64,000 bases of DNA from Blautia hominis (lineage in GTDB: Bacteria > Bacillota > Clostridia > Lachnospirales > Lachnospiraceae), in NCBI GenBank assembly GCA_002270465.1, contig NQOF01000002.1, positions 372,001 through 436,000 on the forward strand. The letters run 5' to 3'. Positions 27,579-35,585 of the stretch are shown here, one piece after another. The notes under the pieces are model-generated. The model searched no databases, was not told the origin of the DNA, and saw nothing but the letters and a program-made list of their open reading frames with translations. The stretch's first letter is position 1, and every line of letters begins with the position of its first letter. Made by a program: the position numbers and the translations under genes.

Positions 27579-28163
27579 GTGAGGATGTTCACGAGAATCA
27601 TTCAAAAAACAGTAAGTAATTGGGTATCAGAAAAGTTGATCAGTGATTATGACAGAGATATATACGAATATGGTTTTGAGTTGATTTTGTCTTCTGTCAT
27701 TAATATAGTGGTAATTCTTATTTCAGGTATATTGGTTGGGCGATTGCCGGAAAGTATTGTATTATTGGTTGTTGTAATCCCATTACAGAGCTGCGGTGGA
27801 GGTTATCATGCAAAAACACATCTACGATGTTTCCTTATTATGTATATAGGATGGTGTGTAGTTATTAAAATCCTTCCTTATGTTAATGAGCTAGCTGTGT
27901 TATTTATAGCTGTTGCTTCATTAGTGGTTATTTTTGCTTTGGCACCGGTACTTCATGAGAATGTTACAATGAGTGATGAACGGTTTCGGAAAATGAAAAT
28001 GTTTGTGAGGGGGATTGCTGTTTGTGATGTAACTATGGGGATTTGGTTATCATGGATTACAAAGGGTAGAAATAATATTGGCTATTCTATCATAATTGGA
28101 GTGGGTGTAGTTTCACTTTCGATGTTTGTGGCTAAATTTGTGAAATGGTTGCCTAGAAAGTAA
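27579..28163 (+). CDS. agrB: AgrB-like peptide-processing membrane protease
   Basis: A 194-residue membrane protein with about six hydrophobic segments. It contains the AgrB cysteine-protease dyad in GGYHAKTHLRC: His77 and Cys84 counted from the GTG at 27579, the spacing found in characterised AgrB. It trims AgrD and forms the (thio)lactone intermediate. The start could be GTG 27579 or ATG 27585; the purine-rich GGGGAGGGG just upstream fits ATG slightly better. The order D-A-C-B differs from the staphylococcal B-D-C-A. A terminator follows. Confidence 0.92.
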   Translation: MRMFTRIIQKTVSNWVSEKLISDYDRDIYEYGFELILSSVINIVVILISGILVGRLPESIVLLVVVIPLQSCGGGYHAKTHLRCFLIMYIGWCVVIKILPYVNELAVLFIAVASLVVIFALAPVLHENVTMSDERFRKMKMFVRGIAVCDVTMGIWLSWITKGRNNIGYSIIIGVGVVSLSMFVAKFVKWLPRK

Positions 28164-28233
28164 GAAATTGTTTATTCTATACGCAATATGAGTAGTTTGG
28201 GAGTAATTATTTGATATCTAAAAGCAATAAAAG

Positions 28234-28271
28234 TAGCGTGGATGGTAAATATAACCATTCACGCTATTTTT
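28234..28271 (+). terminator. Rho-independent terminator after agrB
   Basis: TAGCGTGGATGGT and ACCATTCACGCTA form a 13-bp stem with one mismatch and a 7-base loop, followed by TTTTT. It separates the agr locus from the GTPase-tubulin gene set, so that set should have its own promoter in 28272-28499. No convincing -35/-10 pair could be picked there by eye. Confidence 0.8.
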
Positions 28272-28499
28272 GGTGCTCTTTAGGACAAAATAAACTACAT
28301 ATGTCGAAATTGTGCTAAAATGTTACAAATTATGACGATAGAATAAATAAATTTAAAAGGTGTAATTAGCATTGTGACCAATTAACTGCTGGTTTCAATC
28401 TATCTGAGTAGAAGGCCCAGTTGTAGAGAGGCATATGGAATACTCATTTTGGGCACTGTTACGGTGTCCTTTTGTATCTATAGGAAGGGAGACACACAG

Positions 28500-30209
28500 G
28501 TGGAAAGAGAAGATGTTCTCGATATATATACAGAATGGTTACAAAGAAATTTAGATAATTATTATTATTTGGATGAAGATGCTGAAATATTAAAAAAAAT
28601 GATTATTGGATGTGACTTATCAACAGATGATGGCAGAAACGAAATAAAAGATTATTATTTGATATTTGTAAAGATGCTTTCTGACAATCCTTTGAAGACG
28701 GTGTTAATTAGAAAAGAAATGACAGGAATAACTTTTCAAGATGTCCAGTATAAGTTTTGCTATAATGACAATCAGATGGCGGTTCCTTTTCCTATATATG
28801 TCAAATTGAGCGGCCTGCAGAATAAAGAACGGGCAGACAAGTTTTGGGAGAGTATGCAGAATGATATATTGAATAAGTGGACGGAAGAGGCTAAGCGGGA
28901 AGAAATAAAACTAATTAGCATATTAGACGAACAATTCAAGGAGATGGAAGAAAAATATGGGAAAAAGATGAATGGACATCTGATGCCTTATGCAGTGCTA
29001 AAGCTATTTTGTGGTGTCCTGATTTTCTATTACAGTATAGTGATTTTTGTAATGAAGCCGGATTCATTGATGAATAGTAATCTAATTTTAATCTCCAGAG
29101 GAGTTGCTGGTATGGCAATGGTATATTTCCTGCTTCGTCTGATATTTGGAATCTCTACATTGCCTCATATTCGTGATATAGAAAAGTGTCGCGAAGAATT
29201 AAAGAGTCAAGAGAGGCTTGTGAAAGCAAAAGTGAATGATATATGCGAACAATTAAGTGATATGGGAAAGAAAATACAACTGAAAAAAGATTTTGATGAG
29301 GATTTTGATAATCTTTATTTGAATGTTGACCCATATAAAGAAAGCAATTGGCAGAGTAGATGTCAGAGGTGTATTTCTGCAAATTCTAATTTTCCCAAAA
29401 CGTGGCTAAAAGCTAGGCATTTTGTCCTGATTATTTTAACTATATGTCTGTTGGCTTTCCAGACGGAAGCAAAAAATCCGGTATTTTATATGGCAAAAAA
29501 TATTTTAGGTAATGCTGTGGGTAATTTTGGTGATTTTCTGGAACGTTCACATATGGATGTTTATGCAGCTGATGAATACGGAACACATCAGAGAGAAATC
29601 CAGGAAAATCTTCTTGCCCAGCTTACACGGGATACGGAACAGGGGGCAAATAAGACGATTTTTAAAGTTAGAGGATGGGAGAAGAGCGAGAACGGTGAAC
29701 CGGTAATCAAAGGTGTAAAAGAAGACGGATTAGAAATAAAAGTGACAGCCAATGCATTGACTTTATATTATCCAAATTATAAGGGGATTTTGGACATTCA
29801 GGGAAATACGGGAGGAAAAATAATTGAGGATAAGGAAGGATTAAAGGCACTGGGAGACTGGAAAAGTTCTACGGTATGGAAAAATGAGGGGAAAGTACTT
29901 CCTGAGTTTACATTTGTATTTGATTTAAACCAGGAAGACATGTTGGTGGATATGATACATATTGGAAACGGAGATCTGACATCTGAGGAAAATTATAAAG
30001 CAAACAGCAGAATAAAAAAACTTAAGATAACAGCGAACCAGACGGAGTATTATGTGGAACTGGAGGATAGTTTTGAACCTCTGGGACTCAATATTCCGTT
30101 GCCGGAACAAATAACTCCGAATCTTTTGAAAATAGAAATACTGGACGTATATGATGGGGAAAAGGATAAGAAGTTAAGTATAGCAGGATTTGATTTTTAT
30201 AAAAGTTGA
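28500..30209 (+). CDS. Three-helix membrane protein with outward C-terminal glycan-binding-like domain
   Basis: First gene of the GTPase-tubulin set. GTG 28500 is preferred because GGAAGGGAG lies 8-9 bp upstream; a TTG at 28449 would add 17 residues. Residues 1-160 are soluble. Hydrophobic segments lie near 163-184, 195-217 and 305-322, with a charged coiled-coil loop at 217-300. This places residues 325-569 outside. The last 150 residues (DMIHIGNGDLTS, then NSRIKKLKITANQTEYYVEL and KLSIAGFDFY) resemble discoidin-like, NADase-type glycan-binding domains. It could anchor the system to the wall or to a surface glycan. No enzymatic motif is seen. Confidence 0.7.
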   Translation: MEREDVLDIYTEWLQRNLDNYYYLDEDAEILKKMIIGCDLSTDDGRNEIKDYYLIFVKMLSDNPLKTVLIRKEMTGITFQDVQYKFCYNDNQMAVPFPIYVKLSGLQNKERADKFWESMQNDILNKWTEEAKREEIKLISILDEQFKEMEEKYGKKMNGHLMPYAVLKLFCGVLIFYYSIVIFVMKPDSLMNSNLILISRGVAGMAMVYFLLRLIFGISTLPHIRDIEKCREELKSQERLVKAKVNDICEQLSDMGKKIQLKKDFDEDFDNLYLNVDPYKESNWQSRCQRCISANSNFPKTWLKARHFVLIILTICLLAFQTEAKNPVFYMAKNILGNAVGNFGDFLERSHMDVYAADEYGTHQREIQENLLAQLTRDTEQGANKTIFKVRGWEKSENGEPVIKGVKEDGLEIKVTANALTLYYPNYKGILDIQGNTGGKIIEDKEGLKALGDWKSSTVWKNEGKVLPEFTFVFDLNQEDMLVDMIHIGNGDLTSEENYKANSRIKKLKITANQTEYYVELEDSFEPLGLNIPLPEQITPNLLKIEILDVYDGEKDKKLSIAGFDFYKS

Positions 30210-30227
30210 CAGAGGATGGAAGAGAAT

Positions 30228-32027
30228 ATGAAAAAGTTTTTAAAATATTTTGGGGTAGTAATGATATTTGCATTTATGGGAAGTATTACGGTTTCCGCAG
30301 CACAAAATGATTATGTGGATAAGGGAATGGATGTAGTTATTGTCATGGACGGAAGCGGTTCTATGACAAGAAATGATCCGGAACGTTTGGCTATTGAAGC
30401 CGCAAAAATGTATGTGGATTTGATGGAAAACGGATCTTCCCGTGTAGCAATTGTACCCTTTACCCATGAACTGGGAGGAATTACGGAACTTACGGATGCC
30501 AATACACCAGAACAGAAAGAGTCACTGAAGACTAAACTGGATAAACTCGTGTATGACAAGGATGGAGATACGGATATTGGCTTAGCGCTTAAAAAGAGTT
30601 GTGATATATTAGAAAAAGAAAATGATAAAGACAGAAATCAGTTAATCCTATTCTTTACAGATGGACAGATAGATCTGCCAAAGAGTGAAATCAGGACAAA
30701 AGATGCTTCTTTAAGGGATACAGCATCTTCCATTGAAAAGGCATCCGGGATGGGAGTAAAGATATATACAATTGGTCTGAACGTCAATGGAGAGGTTGAT
30801 ACAGAACTGATAAAAGGTATGGCTGACCAGACTCTGGGACGTAGTTATGTGGTTACAGATGCGGCGGGATTGCCTGATATTTTCAATGAAATTTTTGCGG
30901 ATTTTATTAATTCCATTACCATTGAAATGGGAATTATTAAGACAGACGGAAAAAAATTTTCCGATTTGAAGTTTAACATCTCCAATGACAATGTCATGGA
31001 GGCAAATGTTATCATGCTGTCTTCTAAAAAGGTACAGGAGATACATCTTCTGGACACCGATGGAAACGAAGTGGAAGTAGGAGGGAACAAAGCCACTGTC
31101 AGCCAGTCTGATAAATACGGAATACTTAAGATATATTCTCCTGAAAAAGGCGATTGGACTCTGCGTGTCAAAGGAGAAGAAGGATGCACCATTCATGTTA
31201 ATATGATTTTTAATTACAAATTGGAATTGAGAGTAGAGGTTAAGAGCGAAAAAGGGAAAGCGGCCATAGAGGCATATTTTGAGAATGAAGGTCAGAAGGT
31301 CGAAGATGAGGGGCTGTATAAACAGTTCAAAACAGTAGCTAAAGTAAAAAATAATAAGAAAGAAGAGAAATACGAGCTCACTCTGAACGGAACCTCCTTT
31401 ATCGGTGAAGTTCCGGTTCCGGAATCTGGCAAAACAGAAATCGTAGTTTTAGCGGAAAGTGACAGTTTATATCGGGAATCGGAACCAGTTGTTTTAAGCA
31501 GTTCTGAGATAGCGGCTAAAACAGCTGGAGCAGAACAGAAAAAACAGGAGACAAATAATAAATCAAAAAGTAATTCCAATATTTTTCCGGTAGTGGCAAT
31601 CATTATTACGGTTTTGCTTTTAGCCGCATTGGTTAGTTTAGGTATTATAAAAATTAAAAAGAAAAACCACAGGAATTTTGGGAATATTTTATGGGCAATG
31701 ATAGATAACAATAATTTCGGCGCGGGTTCCAAAGTGCAGAATTATAATCTGGGGTATGAAAGAGGTGATGTACGTCTGAAAAAAATTATAACAGACATGT
31801 CAGCCCAAGCTATGGGGCTGGAGAAGATTTATGTGGGAACAAACCCAAAGACGAACAATTCCTTGTTAATTACGAATAATTCCGAATGTGAAATGTGCCA
31901 GGGATTCGGCGGGGCACCTGTGAAAAAGGCAGAACTTCAGGAGAACGACTTTGTTTTAATTACCAAACATGGTGATATGGAAGATACAACATTGAAGCTT
32001 ACCTTTACTTCTTATGATACTATATAA
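30228..32027 (+). CDS. Secreted, membrane-anchored von Willebrand factor A protein
   Basis: A cleavable-looking signal peptide (MKKFLKYFGVVMIFAFMGSI, ending VSAAQ) is followed by a vWA domain with a complete MIDAS: DGSGSM (residues 41-46), the threonine region GDTDIGLALKKS and the aspartate of FFTDGQID. A beta-rich region follows, then a helix near residues 450-475 (FPVVAIIITVLLLAALVSLG) and a basic stop-transfer KIKKKN. About 110 cytoplasmic residues end the protein. The vWA should bind a partner outside the cell in a metal-dependent way, with the tail able to signal inside. ATG 30228 is chosen over 30216 because GGAAGAG is correctly spaced only for the former. Confidence 0.85.
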   Translation: MKKFLKYFGVVMIFAFMGSITVSAAQNDYVDKGMDVVIVMDGSGSMTRNDPERLAIEAAKMYVDLMENGSSRVAIVPFTHELGGITELTDANTPEQKESLKTKLDKLVYDKDGDTDIGLALKKSCDILEKENDKDRNQLILFFTDGQIDLPKSEIRTKDASLRDTASSIEKASGMGVKIYTIGLNVNGEVDTELIKGMADQTLGRSYVVTDAAGLPDIFNEIFADFINSITIEMGIIKTDGKKFSDLKFNISNDNVMEANVIMLSSKKVQEIHLLDTDGNEVEVGGNKATVSQSDKYGILKIYSPEKGDWTLRVKGEEGCTIHVNMIFNYKLELRVEVKSEKGKAAIEAYFENEGQKVEDEGLYKQFKTVAKVKNNKKEEKYELTLNGTSFIGEVPVPESGKTEIVVLAESDSLYRESEPVVLSSSEIAAKTAGAEQKKQETNNKSKSNSNIFPVVAIIITVLLLAALVSLGIIKIKKKNHRNFGNILWAMIDNNNFGAGSKVQNYNLGYERGDVRLKKIITDMSAQAMGLEKIYVGTNPKTNNSLLITNNSECEMCQGFGGAPVKKAELQENDFVLITKHGDMEDTTLKLTFTSYDTI

Positions 32028-32096
32028 AATGTAGTGAAAAGACAGAATATTTGGGTAATAAACTAGGAAAAGAATAATATAAAAGGAGCGCAGAAA

Positions 32097-35000
32097 ATGG
32101 ATATTGATCAAAAGAAAAAATTAAAGGCGAGTATGGATTATGACGGGGGAGGAAAACTTTCTACGGTTGCAAATAAGTCGAATGCGCTGGATGCACCTAT
32201 TCTCATTGTAGGGCTGGGGGGGACCGGTTTTGATGCCTTGCTGGCTACAAAAAAGTTGATTTACGATACACTAAATTGTGATAAAACCGGTGAAGTTTTT
32301 TCCGATAAGCCAAAGAATATAGAATATCTGGCGATTGATACGGATAGAGATGACGAGACAAAATCTCTGCAGGGGATAAGTTTCAATAAAAGCAATAAGG
32401 AGTTACAGATTTATACCTGCCAAGATGTGAAAGGGATTATAAAAAATCCTGACAGACTGCCAACTTCTATTCGTGCTTGGTTGAATACGGACATAACGGA
32501 GGAACAGGTTATTAATGGAGCCGGTGCAGTTCGTCAGTTGGGACGGCTGATGTTGATGCAGAACATCCAGGTAGCAACAGAGGCTATTGAAGAAAAAATC
32601 AGAAGGATAACCGGTTCATATAATAATTCTACACCGCTCTATGTTTTTCTGTTTGCAGGAATTTGCGGCGGGACAGGAAGTGGAACCTTCCTGGATGTAC
32701 CATATATTATCCGGTCAGTAGCCCATAAATTGGATAATATGCGACCGGTAAATATTACAGGTGTATTGTTTATGCCGGATGTAAATTGTAGCAAGCCTGG
32801 AATTGGTGGGGTAAACAAAGCTGCCATTAAGAAAAACGGTTATGCTGCGTTGAAGGAACTAGAATACCTTATGAATGCTCCGAAAATGGGAGATAAATTT
32901 GTACAGGAATATGGCCTCTATTCTGTGGGAATGAATAATGCAGCGGCAGCTGCCCCTTATGATACTTGTATGCTGATGTCTGTTAAGGATAAGCAAGGTG
33001 TTGTCCAGACAGGAAATTCTTATGATTATGTTATAAATGTGGCTGCTGAAACTGTTTTAAATTTTGTGGCCTCAGAACCAGCAAATGATGCAGGAGGCAA
33101 TACATTTGCTATTAATTCGTTCCTTGCCAATGAAGTCAATAACAGGGGTACATACAAAGCACTGCTAGGGAAAAACCGTCGTCCGGTTTCGTATTCATAT
33201 AGTATTGCTGGAGCATCCTCGGCTATATTGCCTTTAGATGATATTATGAGCTATATGACATATCTGGCATTTAAAAAGATTGATAAGTTCTGGAACAGGC
33301 GGCCTGTGGATGCAGAAGTTGTAAAGGTGCTGGAATACTTTGGCCTGGATGACAAAAATCAGGAAATGATGCTGATGTCTAATCTGCCAAGGGTCCAGAA
33401 TTTAGACAAACATACATTTGTATTGATTAAACAGACGCCTGATGTGATAACAAATGACTTCAAAGCTGTGTATACACGACAGGTGGAATATATTAACCAT
33501 ACTGCAGGAATATTGGTTGAACAAATGAATACTCATATACAAGAACAGAATAACATTATTAATAATCTGTTTAAGAACTTAGAATACGGACCAATTTATG
33601 CACAGCAATGCCTGTATACAACGTCAGACCAATTGAGTGTAACAAAAGCACTTGATACAATGGCACAGAAGTTTATGTCTTCCCGTCCCACAGGAAACCA
33701 GATAGACACGGCTGCTAGGCAAGCAGATATGGCTTTAAATAATTTGATGTCCAGTACTCCGATACTACCGGGAGCAAAAGAAAAACTAAGAACTGCATAT
33801 GTGAAGGCTCTTGAGAATCAGTATCAAATGAAAACAACAGCATATGCATATGAGAAACTGGCCTATATTTGTAATGCATATAGAAATTCATTTATTGCAA
33901 AGAATAATGAGATTTATGACTCTATTGCTGAATTATTAGGAACCTTGGTAGAATTGTTCCAGAAATATGCCTCCATCAAGACGGAAACAACAATAGATGG
34001 AGATGCATCTGGAAACCAGACGATGTCCTGGTCATTAGTAAATACACCCCAATTTATTGACGCTCTTGAAAAAAGAATGTCTGTAGATGACAATTTAAAT
34101 GTGGATTTAGATTCTTTTATCCGAGGATTTTATCAATATCTGTTTGATAATGCAGATATCTGGTCAGGAGAACGGAAAGAAGACATGGTGCAGAGCTTGA
34201 ATCGTTTTATATCACAGGCTTTTGCAAATATATTGAATAAATCAATGGATTATTATCTGGATTTTTATGCCGTGTCACAGGGAAAAACTCTGTCATCTTA
34301 TTGTGATGAGATTGTAAACAAGCTTTATAGTAGAGCTAATATTATGTTTCCTACATCAAATAGTTTTGCCGTACCGGTTCCTCAACCAGGTTACTCTTTT
34401 GCATCTATTCCGAATAATGCGCAACAGGTAATCCAATGTATGAAAGACAAAGTGAATAGGGAAAGTATTGTAAAGCAGAGTGGTATTTTAGAACGTATCT
34501 TTATGATGAATTTTCTGAGCGCAACACCTTTAAGCTTTTACGCAGATATTCAGGATTGCTATGAAACATATGATCAATTGTCAAAAGATTCTCCGGGTCT
34601 CCATTTGTTTGAGAAAAATAAATATAATTCCATAGACTGGAAAGAATTACCTTCTCCATATCCGGAATCAGAATGGGTATCGGGATTCAGCATTGAGGAG
34701 GAAAAAAGAAGAAACAGGATTTATAGAGAAGTATTTGATAAGGCTGTCAAATATGGCTTTATCGTCATTGATAACATGGCAATTAAGGCATACTGCTGCT
34801 GGGGCGATCCTATACCGGTAAATCAGATTTTGGAATCAGAAGATTTGAATCCTGAAAGTGAAGTGCTGGATATGGGTGCCGCAAAGAAATGTTCCAGAAA
34901 GCTGAAAGAGGCTATGGCGGATGAGAAACGATTAAATAAATCTCATGAGGTACCGGAACTGATTGCAGATGAGACATTAGATAAAGATGGTAATGAGCAA

Positions 35001-35528
35001 GTAGATATCAAATTTGCTAAAAATATGTTCATACAGATGTTCAACATTAGAAATAAGGTAAAAGAGATGGTTGAAAATTATGAATATTGTCAGGAAACAC
35101 TGAAAAAGATATCGGTAGATGACAGCGTGGCAGAGAACTATGTAAAAGCCATGTACCTGCACCTTATCTTTAAGAAAAGAATCGAATATGTATATCTGAA
35201 CCGCCGTGGTGAAGTGCAGTCTTTTGTGGAACTTAGTGGAAGACAGAATAAATATGCCGATTTTTATCTGTATCAGGCTTACGCAAAACTGGAACGCAAG
35301 CAGAAAGACGAAATAGAACAGCAAATTGATTCTGTCCGCAGGGAAATGAGCAGAGCGGATGAAGATTATGATAAGATGAAATTATGGGCTGAAGAATATC
35401 ATAAGAGTCTTAAAGATATTTTATATGATTTGAAAATAGACTATCGGGATATTGACGATGGTGAGGCTTATCTGAAAGTATACCGTATGCTGGAAGAAAT
35501 TGCTGATGCAGAATACAATAACTTTTAA
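32097..35528 (+). CDS. Tubulin-like GTPase (Tubulin_2 family), large
   Basis: A 1143-residue cytoplasmic protein. The N-terminal Rossmann part shows APILIVGLGGTG (GLGGTG at residues 39-44), YLAIDTDRDD (near residue 80) and the tubulin signature loop FAGICGGTGSGTFLD (GGTGSG at residues 191-196). This pattern defines the bacterial Tubulin_2-type family, distinct from FtsZ and TubZ. The remaining 900 residues are helical, rich in charged coiled-coil stretches, and not recognised. It may form a GTP-dependent filament or scaffold. It starts after AAAGGAG with 8 bp spacing. In proposed GTPase-based conflict systems, Tubulin_2 proteins co-occur with vWA and GAP1 proteins, as here. Confidence 0.88.
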   Translation: MDIDQKKKLKASMDYDGGGKLSTVANKSNALDAPILIVGLGGTGFDALLATKKLIYDTLNCDKTGEVFSDKPKNIEYLAIDTDRDDETKSLQGISFNKSNKELQIYTCQDVKGIIKNPDRLPTSIRAWLNTDITEEQVINGAGAVRQLGRLMLMQNIQVATEAIEEKIRRITGSYNNSTPLYVFLFAGICGGTGSGTFLDVPYIIRSVAHKLDNMRPVNITGVLFMPDVNCSKPGIGGVNKAAIKKNGYAALKELEYLMNAPKMGDKFVQEYGLYSVGMNNAAAAAPYDTCMLMSVKDKQGVVQTGNSYDYVINVAAETVLNFVASEPANDAGGNTFAINSFLANEVNNRGTYKALLGKNRRPVSYSYSIAGASSAILPLDDIMSYMTYLAFKKIDKFWNRRPVDAEVVKVLEYFGLDDKNQEMMLMSNLPRVQNLDKHTFVLIKQTPDVITNDFKAVYTRQVEYINHTAGILVEQMNTHIQEQNNIINNLFKNLEYGPIYAQQCLYTTSDQLSVTKALDTMAQKFMSSRPTGNQIDTAARQADMALNNLMSSTPILPGAKEKLRTAYVKALENQYQMKTTAYAYEKLAYICNAYRNSFIAKNNEIYDSIAELLGTLVELFQKYASIKTETTIDGDASGNQTMSWSLVNTPQFIDALEKRMSVDDNLNVDLDSFIRGFYQYLFDNADIWSGERKEDMVQSLNRFISQAFANILNKSMDYYLDFYAVSQGKTLSSYCDEIVNKLYSRANIMFPTSNSFAVPVPQPGYSFASIPNNAQQVIQCMKDKVNRESIVKQSGILERIFMMNFLSATPLSFYADIQDCYETYDQLSKDSPGLHLFEKNKYNSIDWKELPSPYPESEWVSGFSIEEEKRRNRIYREVFDKAVKYGFIVIDNMAIKAYCCWGDPIPVNQILESEDLNPESEVLDMGAAKKCSRKLKEAMADEKRLNKSHEVPELIADETLDKDGNEQVDIKFAKNMFIQMFNIRNKVKEMVENYEYCQETLKKISVDDSVAENYVKAMYLHLIFKKRIEYVYLNRRGEVQSFVELSGRQNKYADFYLYQAYAKLERKQKDEIEQQIDSVRREMSRADEDYDKMKLWAEEYHKSLKDILYDLKIDYRDIDDGEAYLKVYRMLEEIADAEYNNF

Positions 35529-35534
35529 GAAAAG

Positions 35535-35565
35535 TGGCATTGTGGGAAGAAACTCCCCAATGCCA
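35535..35565 (+). promoter_or_regulatory. Intergenic stem-loop after the tubulin-like gene
   Basis: TGGCATTGTGGGA and TCCCCAATGCCA form a long, nearly perfect stem with a 6-base loop (AGAAAC) in the 57-bp gap. No T-run follows and the next ribosome site (AAAGGAG) begins about 8 bases later. It may be an RNA processing or stability element that sets different expression levels within the set. Confidence 0.5.
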
Positions 35566-35585
35566 TTCTTCAAAAGGAGATAAAG

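Noticed and set aside
28272-28499. LytTR (AgrA) operator upstream of the GTPase-tubulin set
   Set aside because: Several ACAAATT/CAATTAA-like stretches are present, but none form a convincing spaced direct-repeat pair.
30711-31196. Minus-strand frames of 161 and 115 codons inside the vWA gene
   Set aside because: Both overlap the well-supported vWA protein in antisense and have no content of their own.
32097-35528. FtsZ cell-division protein
   Set aside because: It shares only the nucleotide-binding signature. The length, the lack of an FtsZ tail and the gene neighbourhood differ.
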